NCBI RefSeq assembly: GCF_051020985.1
Contig: NC_135002.1
Coordinates: forward strand, 2,728,001 to 2,792,000
Source of the DNA: Nomia melanderi
Lineage: Eukaryota > Arthropoda > Insecta > Hymenoptera > Halictidae
Direction of reading: 5' to 3'
DNA: 64,000 bases
Of this stretch, positions 55,891 through 64,000 are shown in pieces. The notes below the pieces were generated by a model. It was not told the DNA's origin. It worked only from the letters and a program-made list of their open reading frames with translations, and searched no databases. The position numbers and the translations under genes were made by a program. Each line of letters starts with the position of its first letter. The first letter of the stretch is position 1.

Positions 55891-56658
55891 CCTGCAGCGT
55901 CGCCCGGCGTCCCATCGCGAATCAACTGTCCGCAGAGGAACGAATGGGGCTGGCAAAAAGCCCGTCACCTGGGAGGGCTTTCGAATCACCGAACAACGAT
56001 CTCATCTTCCTCCTCCTCCTCCTCCTCCCCATCCTCCTCCCTGTTCCTGTGGGTACGCAGCGTTTCCCAGTCGTTCTTGTCCAGGTTGTTCCGTCCGCGC
56101 GCACCGTATACACGGTCCTGGCATTATCCTGCCTCCCGTACGCTCGTTCCTTTCGTGTTGCAACACGTCCGCGGAACAACGGGTCCGCCGAGGGGCGGAG
56201 CGGGACGGAGGAAAGGAGTGGCAAGTGCATCGAACCGCTTTCTCATTCAGGGACGTCGCCGCTGACCCCTCCCTCCCCCTTCGCCCCGGTTTCTTTCTCC
56301 TTTCCTCGACCGCGACTCGATTCACGACTATCCGATGCTCCACTTTTTTTCTTCATCTTCTTGCTTCTGTTCCTCGTCATCGCCGGACCACGCGGACCGG
56401 CGGACGAGACGTTGGAACGGGTTCGATTTTCGATGATAGGGTTGGGAATGATCCTTGTTTGGGATCCTTATCGCGTTGATCTCAGGATCATCTCCTTAGC
56501 AGATCTGCAGTCGATTCGGGGGAATTTGTGAGGCTGTTTCCGCGTTTCGAAGTGGTAGTGCAGTTGTCATTAGAAAGTCGGTGGTTTTTTCGTTGGAAAT
56601 TGTACGCGAGACAGGAAGAGAGAATATTGAGTCGCGGAGAAATCGATACTTTTGTTAA
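55891..56658. other. CpG-rich island with CTC repeat, then T/G-rich flank
   Basis: TCCTCCTCCTCCTCCTCC at about 56006-56025. Large overlapping frames on both strands (55922-56531) are compositional. 56430-56640 is T/G-rich. Confidence 0.45.
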
Positions 56659-56880
56659 CACGTTGAACGCCGCATAATTTCATGGTACAAGATACTTGAA
56701 ATGGAGGAAATATATTGAATCATTTGATTGAATTGCATTATTGTTGCAGGTTCATCTAGAACCACATTAGGTAGAATTATTTATAATACAGGAATGTTTG
56801 CGAATAATCATGGTTTAATTGAGTGGACTATAGTAATTCCATTTGGTTGGGGGTCACCGGTGACCCCATGGCATTCAACA
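56659..56880. mobile_element. TTAA-flanked MITE with strong subterminal palindrome (family F)
   Basis: 222 bp. TTAA at 56655-56658 and 56881-56884. Ends CACGTTGAACGCCGCA and GGCATTCAACA are inverted over about 11 bp. An 18 bp perfect palindrome GGGGTCACCGGTGACCCC lies at 56850-56867, close to the right end. Confidence 0.88.
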
Positions 56881-56884
56881 TTAA

Positions 56885-57399
56885 ACACCAGTAAACTGGA
56901 TCGTAAGTTATATTTCACGAGGAGTCCATTTTGTACTTTCTGTAATTTCTCATCGAAAATCGATAGATCACCTCTTATAGTCCCCCGGAGCCGATCGAGA
57001 CAGTTATAGAATCACTAGGAGCTTTCTCTCTCCCTCATTGGCTGCGACGAGCCACGCCCACTGTCCGCAACAGTGGCGACACGATACAGTTAACACTAGG
57101 TTCACGGAACGCGTGAAATTGACGCACATTGGATTTTAGAAATATTATTTTGTAAATGTCTACGCCGATTTTTATTGATGCTGTCACACTGACATGTACC
57201 CCAATTACCTACTATCGCTCCAGTCTCCACAATCTAGACACTTAGTTATGCAACGTTCGCTACCACAGCATCGAAGAAAACATAAAATTTCATTCAAATC
57301 GATTATCTATTTAAAATACATTACACAACAGTATATCCGAGTTTCTCTATGCACAGTGATATAAGTCTACCTCAGTGAAAATTGCCATCAGAATCCAGT
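56885..57399. other. AT-rich DNA with a family C MITE end at 57094
   Basis: TTAA (57090-57093) followed by CACTAGGTTCACGGAACG. No matching right end was found. Otherwise unremarkable. Confidence 0.45.
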
Positions 57400-58106
57400 T
57401 TCCCGAAAATTAGCCGGCACGCGATGCGTTAAATCGAAAATTTCCTCCGCCTTCAAAATCAAAGTGCATCGCTGCAAGATTCTCTCGCTCGACTTTCCCA
57501 GAAATCGAGCATCGAACGCCGAGACGATTCGAACCGCGCGTCCGCGTTGTAAAAGACACGCGTTGCGCAATCTCCTCGCGCGTATTCGTCAATCACCGGA
57601 CAGGCTATTACCCGGAGCGTTCCGTGATTAATGACCCGTGGCAATAGACTCCTGTTGCTTCTATTGCGCGTCACTCGGAGCTATTTTCAGTCCGTGCCGT
57701 TCGTTATTTACGCCGGGCCGCGCTCATAACGGTGCACTGAAAGCTGGCATGGCGATCGTAACTCGCGGTGATTTTCTATTATCGCCGCCTCCTATCGCGG
57801 CCCTTATTAATAGCTGAAAAAATCCCGTTTACGGTTTCTCTCCCCGTGGCGCGCGCCGCTTCCTGCTCGCTCGCCACGCGGCCCGTTGGCCGGCGTTCCG
57901 CGCCGAGGAACAATGTCCTCGCGCCGATCGGCACCGGCTATCCTTGCTCCTTATCCGGCTGTCATCGTCGTACCGTTTCGAGTTTCAACTTGTTCGAACG
58001 CTGGAACGATTGGACAAGTTGGAATTAGCTATTCGAAAATGCTCGTTCGATCATTTTTTCGATGAGAAAGATGCTTTCGCTTCGTTTAGCTTTCGAGTTG
58101 GAGACG
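57400..58106. other. CpG-rich island
   Basis: CpG-rich with small frames on both strands; none recognised. Confidence 0.4.
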
Positions 58107-58110
58107 TTAA

Positions 58111-58322
58111 CACTAGAACTACCGAGGATTCAATACGACTGATATGTAATCCCCATAAAAATTCTAACGATAGATTATTTTCGGTTTCTTCAGACATTCT
58201 TTATAGTATTCAAGTCAAAGCTATTTACTTTCAAGATCTTTTCGAATGTTCAATGCTTAGATGTCAATAATTGTGAAACAAAACAATCACCAGTCATTTT
58301 GACTGGTACAGTAGTTCTAGCG
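58111..58322. mobile_element. TTAA-flanked MITE, family C (intact)
   Basis: 212 bp. TTAA at 58107-58110 and 58323-58326; ends CACTAGAACTACCGAGG and GGTACAGTAGTTCTAGCG. Same length as 6180-6391. Confidence 0.92.
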
Positions 58323-58326
58323 TTAA

Positions 58327-59289
58327 TCAAGGGTGAAAAATGTGATGAGTACTTCGAATCTGGAGAAATGTAATCTGATTTTTATAATGAATTGTATTAT
58401 TGAGTAATTATTATTTGCGAGGATGATTGGGTTTGGGGTAGTTGAGGTTTTGTTTGTAGAATGGTTGGAATGTATAAAGATGAATGAATCGATTAGGTTT
58501 TGGGTTGGAGATATTAATGAAGCGAGAAATTTCGGAAATCTTATGACAGGAGAATTTTGTTTTCACGCCAAAGTTTCCATAAAAGGGTCGATCATGTTAA
58601 GGTTAAGAAACGGCCAACGTTTCGACGATTAATATTCTGTAATTGGAATAATTAAGAGAAATGGACGCGATTTATATGCCGAGAAAGTCGAGGAGTTCCA
58701 TTATGGGTAATGAATCAGGAGAAGTTTGAAGGGTGGAAGTCTTGTTTGTTTGCTCCTAGCAATTAGTTGATAGAAATCGACAGGTTAGAGATTTGATTGC
58801 GATTAATGGCGGAGGAGCCGAGCGCGCGACGGGAACTCGGGGGATTTTTCGATGTATCGGGAGCCGATCGAGCGCGACGAGGAGAGACAACGACTGGTTC
58901 TGGCGGATCTCGCGGAGATGGGTCTTAATTAACGACGAACGCAACAGGTCTGGTCACAATGGGCCTGCACAGGCTGATTGCCACCCACGTGCACGCACGA
59001 CCGCAGGAAACTCGATTCTGCATGGGCAATATATCTCTGTTTCTATCATTTCCTTGTTACGGACGCTTAACGAACGAGCAGCCACGAGCTGCTCGCTGGA
59101 ATTTCGATCCAGTTCGTTTCTTTTCTCGTATAATTCAGTCGTTCAAAGTGTTTCGTTCGACATTGATCGGTAGATTGCGGATCTCTGCGCATCTGTAGGT
59201 TACAAGGTCCTCTGAAAAGAATCGGACATTTTAATTAAATTTCGTTCTTTCTTTATGTTATTTAACTCTTTGAAGCTTTAAACTGTCAA
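58327..59289. other. T/G-rich stretch then CpG-rich island (58790-59200)
   Basis: 58400-58560 is T/G-biased. The island has a 126-codon + frame that I do not recognise. Confidence 0.4.
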
Positions 59290-59481
59290 CACTAGAACTA
59301 GCATTTAATACGATCGATATGTAATCTCTATAAAAATTGTAACAATAGATTATTTTTAGTTTCTTTGGATATTCATCATAGTACTGTGAAACTATTTCCA
59401 AAATCATTTCAGATATTCGCTTTTAAGGTATTAATTGCGAAACAAACAAATCGAGTCATTTTGACTGTAGTAGTTCTAGTG
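59290..59481. mobile_element. MITE, family C
   Basis: 192 bp. Ends CACTAGAACTAGC and GTAGTAGTTCTAGTG; flanks TCAA and TTCT, decayed. The interior parallels 58111-58322. Confidence 0.85.
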
Positions 59482-60240
59482 TTCTTTATTTTGTGAGAAC
59501 ATTGTATCAGAATTTTTGGTCACTTTCTTTTTAAAGCTGGCAGCACAGTTTGAATTTCCCGCTCGTTCGCCCGTAAAAATGGCGGGTGCTCTCGCCGGAG
59601 TTTCTTCGTCGATCCGGAAGTTTTCAGAGAAAACGAGCTGGAAACCTGTTGATCTCGTCGGGAGGGGCGTGTTTGGATATTTAAAGATCGCTCGATCCCC
59701 TCTCGAATCTTCCCATGCTTCGAATCCTCCTCGAGGAAACTCCCAAGTTTTTCTCCGCACGGAATTAGAACTCAACGCGGCTCGTTCCCATCGCGACGAT
59801 AAATCTGTCGCTTGGGAAGCTTCCAGCGGCAATCAATTTTAACGTGAACTCAACGGGAATCAAAAAACGTTAGAGTAGCGATTGTTTAAACATCCCGTGA
59901 AGGTTAAAAATCGACGTTCCTACAGCTACATCTCGAAACTTCGAAAGCAGAGTCTGTCATCAATCATCCCAATCAATGAAATGCAAAAGACAACAAGATT
60001 CAAATTTCATTGCACTTCTCATTTCATCCCTCAAACATCTCCAAAACCCATAAAGACATTAAAAAAACACTCAATCCGTGACGGAACGATCACCTCACGA
60101 TCTCTCTCACAATTATCCACATGTAAGGTCCAAAAGAAAATAATTCCAGCTTCGTAACAACCCGGTATCCACTACGAAGATCAAACATTCGCAAGAGAGA
60201 GATAAATTCTCCATTTCGTCTCGGGAGAAAAAGGAAATGG
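59482..60240. other. CpG-rich block open on both strands, then A/C-rich stretch
   Basis: 59516-59842 is open for 108 codons on + and 118 on -. The plus frame contains VKMAGALAGVSSSIRKFSE. No family recognised. 59850-60170 is A/C-rich. Confidence 0.35.
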
Positions 60241-61200
60241 CTGCGTCCGTTAGTTTCATAACTTCATTACCGATTCCCCAGGAAACGCGAGGGAAAGGGG
60301 TTAATTCAAGCGTCGTCCATTATACCCTATGTTAATCTTTGTTTCTCGTATCGTGGGCTGATCGTCGAATGAATTACTACGAAATTATACAATCGGTTCC
60401 AACGGGTATCCCGTTCCAATTAAAAGGGCGAGCGAGCGCGCGCGCGCGTTCCTTCGACCCGTGGGCCCGGTGCGCCGCGGATTTTCGAGCCGGCGCGGCC
60501 GGTATGCGCGTCCACGATCTATAGATCACCGGATCGGTCGGGGCCGCGCGCACGTATACGTAGGAATGCCCAAATTGGTTTCACCAGCCGCGGGTTTATA
60601 GATGTACAGGGCCGCGATCGCGGCGAGGAATCCAATTAGGCGAGCAATAATGGAATCAAAGAGATCCTCGAACGCGAGCTTCCCTCGAATTCCCTCTCTC
60701 TCTTTCTCTCTCACTCTCTCCCTTGCTCTCTCCTACCCTTTTTTCTCCCGTTCGATCCGTGGGATTTCGACGACACGTTTGTTTGTCTTATTTCCACCGA
60801 TGGTGGGAGCGAACGGAGGCACGGAAGCATCCGGCCGCTGGCCGGAGTAATCGAAAGCTTAACGATTTCGAGAATAGTGGAAACTCGCAGCGCCTTTGTG
60901 CGCGCTGATGGAATAATTGGATCGCGGTGGTTCGTGCGATTGGGCCCCGAGGGGATCTCGGGAACGCATTGTGATCGATAGAATCGGAGTTATTGGAGTT
61001 TTATTGTTGCCGAGCTGGCGATTTCTTTTAACATCCGAGCAGTGATGGGAAGTAGCTTTACGTGTTTGCTCGTCGAAGTTGGCGTATTATATTGTACCTC
61101 GTATCGCGATATATAATTTTATTTCTAGTCATTCTTACATCATCCCTTCACTGTTCTAGTCCAGTTATTCTACTAGTTCTACTGTAATCATTCTGTTTGA
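60241..61200. other. CpG-rich island with (CT)n, then T/G-rich and AT-rich DNA
   Basis: GCGAGCGCGCGCGCGCG at 60431-60447 and a CT-rich run at 60692-60730. No gene recognised. Confidence 0.45.
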
Positions 61201-61388
61201 CCCTTAGCAGTCCTATGTCGAGTCAGACTCAGATTTTATGGCAACGTCTGCTGATTTTAACAATTTTTCTATATTCATTTATAGTATCAGAATTGTACCA
61301 TTTCAAGGTAACATTTCAATGACTCCCAAATATTCTTGAACAAATAACCTCAAAGTGAGAAACCAACAGCACTTCGGACCGCAAAGGG
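61201..61388. mobile_element. MITE 1 of a three-element train
   Basis: Left CCCTTAGCAGTCCTA preceded by TTGA; right CACTTCGGACCGCAAAGGG followed by TTAA (61389-61392). Inverted match of the ends is about 12 of 15. Confidence 0.75.
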
Positions 61389-61392
61389 TTAA

Positions 61393-61497
61393 CGCTAGAA
61401 CTGCCGAGCAGTTGAACTGATTTTCAAACATTCTCTCATAGAAACTATAGAAGTGCGTTGATCAAGATGTCAGTTAAGTCGTACTTTAATTTGTATA
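61393..61497. mobile_element. MITE 2 of the train, family C, internally truncated
   Basis: Left CGCTAGAACTGCCGAGC, sharing TTAA 61389-61392 with element 1. The right side lacks a recognisable terminus but stops at TTAA 61498-61501. Confidence 0.65.
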
Positions 61498-61501
61498 TTA
61501 A

Positions 61502-61627
61502 CCCTTTGAACTCTGTAGGCTCCAATATTGCAGGAATAATATTAGATATTGTAATGAATCTTAAAGAAACTACCCTACAATTATTAGATTTTCCACACAT
61601 CCAAACTTTTCACTAAGAAGGAAAGGG
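61502..61627. mobile_element. MITE 3 of the train, family B
   Basis: Left CCCTTTGAACTCTGTAGGCT directly after TTAA 61498-61501; right AAGAAGGAAAGGG followed by TTAA (61628-61631). Shorter than other family B copies. Confidence 0.75.
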
Positions 61628-61631
61628 TTAA

Positions 61632-62453
61632 TCCATCAATTCTACATCTATCACAGTTCCATTCTCTCCCAACCAGCATTCCATCAACCAAATCATATCG
61701 TCTCAGAAAATCAGCCAACTGCACCCAATTCCTTTCCAAACGAACGCGATACACTCACGACAACAACGATAAAAAGCTCATCGCGCCGATGAAACCTCCA
61801 GAAAACTTCCGCTCCGCTCGGCTCGTTTCGCGGCGAATTTCATCGCGGGCGCAGAAGTTAAGCCGGACGGCGGGGCTCGTAAAAGCTCACGTCTCAATTC
61901 CGGCCGAGTGGTAACGACGTCCGGCATTCATGCGTCCCGCGGCCGATCGATATCGATCGGCCGTGTCCGCCGAACGAAGGATCGAGCCGCCGCGCCGCGG
62001 CGCGCAGGAGGCTCCCGGTTTTCTTCCATTTCTGATCGCGAACGATCTGCCCCGTCCATGCGACGAATGAAGTGCCGGTACGTGCCCGCGATCCGGCCGA
62101 TAGTTTCATCCGGCCGGTCGATCGCGATATCGATAGACAGGGCCGAGACGCGCGTCGCGATCCCTTTGAAATCGCGTCGTTCCACCTCGGCAGGCTTCAG
62201 TCTGTCCCCCCGGCTCGAAATACCGCCTGCGGAGTCTCCTCTTTAACGTCCCGCCCGCTCGTAATTGGAAAACCAACCGGGGATCCCGACGGAATTGCTC
62301 CCAGGGAGAGTGCGGTAATGCCTCTCCCGTTGTCGCCGGTCGACGCGACGAGGAGCGGCGATGGGGAATTCGGAAGATACCGTTCCAAGAGTACTTCCGT
62401 TCGATATCTGCGAGCTAGGGGATCGAGATAGGATTTATATAGAGTAACGGGAA
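61632..62453. other. A/C-rich flank then CpG-rich island (61800-62430)
   Basis: The palindromic GATCGATATCGATCG lies at about 61945-61959. Frames in several phases are compositional. 62292-62340 contains a diverged extra copy of the next tandem unit (GAATTGCTCCCAGGGAGAG). Confidence 0.45.
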
Positions 62454-62745
62454 TTGCTCCTTGGAGTACGGTAATGCCTCTTTAGTTGTCGCGGACCGTG
62501 CAATCGCTGGAAGAATCGGGACGGCGTTCGGAGAATCTTTGCTCAATTGTTAAGAATCTAGGAGCTGAGAATATATATTCTCTCTCTCTCTCTCTCCCTC
62601 TGTCTCTCTATGTATATATTGCTCCTTGGAGTACGGTAATGCTTCTTTAGTTGTCGCGGAGCGTGCAATCGCTGGAAGAATCGGGATGGCGTTCGGAGAA
62701 TCTTTACTCAATTGTTAAGAATCTAGGAGCTGAGAATGTATATAT
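62454..62745. repeat. tandem duplication, ~169 bp spacing, with (CT)n spacer
   Basis: TTGCTCCTTGGAGTACGGTAATG to AATCTAGGAGCTGAGAAT appears at 62454-62570 and again at 62623-62740 with few changes. CT microsatellite 62578-62605 between them. Confidence 0.95.
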
Positions 62746-62799
62746 GAGTGAACTGAGTTTTGGGGACAATTATAGAGGTATTACTGTCCGTCGTGATTT

Positions 62800-63112
62800 C
62801 CTATTAATTTCTATATATATATATTATATAGAAATTAATAGTAATATCTCTATAATTCTATGTATATTATATAGAAGTTAATAGGAAATCACGTTTGACA
62901 GTAATACCTCTATAATTCTATATATATTGTATAGAAATTAATAGGGAATCACGTTTGACAGTAATATCTCTATAATTCTATATATATTATATAGAAATTA
63001 ATAGGGAATCACGTTTGACAGTAATACCTCTATAATTCTATATATACTAATTTCTATAATTCTATATAATATATATATAGAAATTAATAGGAAATCACGT
63101 TGCACAGTAATA
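62800..63112. repeat. 60 bp tandem repeat with internal AT palindromes
   Basis: AGAAATTAATAGGGAATCACG + TTTGACAGTAATACCTC + TATAATTCTATATATATTAT recurs at exact 60 bp steps (62881, 62941, 63001) with partial units either side. AATTTCTATATATATATATT / TATAGAAATTAAT at 62805-62840 is a near-perfect palindrome. Confidence 0.96.
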
Positions 63113-63545
63113 CCTCAATAATTGTCCCAAAACTCAATTCACCAGTGACCTCAGGACCTTCAAACTTCGCACTCCAACCCGAGAACCACAAATCGGACTA
63201 CAGTACTACCTCTCTACTTGTCCCGTCTCAAACATTTCCTCCCACGAATCGGTAAAATACCATTACCGATAATACCATTACCATTACTAACAAACCCTAC
63301 CAAAAATATCACACCTTTCCTCCATTTCCCTGCAAGTTTGACCTTGAATGACCTGGCGCACTGATACAGTATCAGCGTGAAACGGAAAAACGTCGGGAAA
63401 GAATTCCCAGTGGACGGCTCTCCCAAAATCCAGAAATGAACGCAACACTCCAGGTGAAAGCATCAAAACTACACCAATTTCCCCGCTAACCTCGTCGGCA
63501 GTTTCCTCAGAGTCACTCGTGGAATCCGTCTCTCGAAACAGGGAT
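63113..63545. other. A/C-rich left flank, nothing recognised
   Basis: + strand A/C-biased. Contains ATACCATTACCGATAATACC small repeat at about 63257-63290. Confidence 0.45.
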
Positions 63546-64000
63546 GCCCGTTGTAGCGATCCGTCCCGGTTATTTAGCGCCGCGACGAAGACGGAAAGCT
63601 CCCGTCGAAAGGTACGCTGACGTTTCGAGCCTCCCCCTCCTCCCTGTTGGCCGGCCCTCGCTGCCCACCCTCGGTAACCCCGAAATTTCGATTTCGTCGT
63701 GGCCGCAGGTATTTTAACGAGGCCGATATTCCGTGTCGGCGGTGCCGAAAGGACGGACGCGGCGACAAGCCACGGATATCCAGGAGCGAAGAGGGGGCGA
63801 AAAAAGAAGGAGCACCGAGGGGCTGAACCGAACGGGAGGTGAGGAGGGTACGCGATTTCGGGACTAATCTGGCCAATTAAAAAGGACCCGAACGGAACGG
63901 AACGGAACGGAACGGAACGGAACGGGCCGACTCGGTCTACGGATTCTCGAATCCGCCGATGGTATTCGCTAATGAATCCTCCGGCTCCCCGCGGCCCGAT
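63546..64000. other. CpG-rich island with (GGAAC)n, cut by the window edge
   Basis: (GGAAC)7-8 at about 63887-63925. The 100-codon minus frame is Arg/Ser/Pro-rich and unrecognised. Confidence 0.5.

Larger units (their letters stand above)
52463..64000 (+). other. fng: next fringe intron, incomplete
   Basis: From the GTGAGT donor to the window edge I found no reading frame resembling the C-terminal third of Fringe. This is inferred to be a second large intron of at least 11.5 kb. It has the same contents as the first: islands, MITEs and local tandem arrays. Confidence 0.7.

Noticed and set aside
56746..56800. Possible splice acceptor TTGTTGCAG before an open stretch
   Set aside because: It lies inside the intact MITE 56659-56880 and the peptide does not match the expected Fringe continuation.
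1..64000. tRNA or rRNA genes
   Set aside because: I saw no cloverleaf-compatible A and B box pair and no rRNA core sequence. A covariance-model scan would be needed to exclude degenerate or small RNAs.

Overview
This is a eukaryotic, almost entirely non-coding window. It holds two exons of one recognisable gene, fringe (fng), the Golgi O-fucosylpeptide beta-1,3-N-acetylglucosaminyltransferase that modifies Notch. Exon A (18458-18617, + strand) carries the catalytic DDD metal-binding motif and exon B (52377-52462, + strand) carries the following WFATGGAGFC block. The two join in frame with no missing residues, so the 33,759 bp between them is one intron. The exons encoding the N-terminal (signal anchor/stem) part should lie before 18458 and the C-terminal exons after 52462. 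I could not find either here, so the gene extends beyond both edges of what I can recognise. The protein reads like an insect fringe. CpG is not visibly depleted and composition swings sharply between CpG-rich and AT-rich blocks, which I take as suggesting Hymenoptera, possibly a bee. That is inference.

Layout: about thirty CpG/GC-rich islands of roughly 0.3-0.9 kb alternate with AT-rich valleys. None of the islands except the two exons shows a recognisable protein. Many are flanked by strand-skewed DNA: A/C-rich on the + strand on the left side and T/G-rich (or G-rich purine) on the right side. Tandem repeats concentrate in these skewed flanks. Before exon A, dispersed minisatellites stand out: an AACTTTG-type array at 1-482 and again at 3662-3995, and a ~32 bp GATGAAAATTC-type array at 7135-7625, 12860-13100 and 15850-16400. 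After exon A there are many local arrays with 60-250 bp units, two of them with alternating (higher-order) units.

The AT-rich valleys carry more than twenty short (about 100-390 bp) terminal-inverted-repeat elements flanked by TTAA, which look like non-autonomous piggyBac-like MITEs. At least five terminal-sequence families are distinguishable. In several places different elements abut one another through a single shared TTAA, forming short trains. One candidate solo LTR (40935-41388, 4 bp target duplication CAGT, internal TATA and AATAAA) lies in the large intron. A 387 bp segment is duplicated 3.5 kb apart (13856-14242 and 17409-17797). No tRNA, rRNA, CRISPR array, or intact transposase was found.
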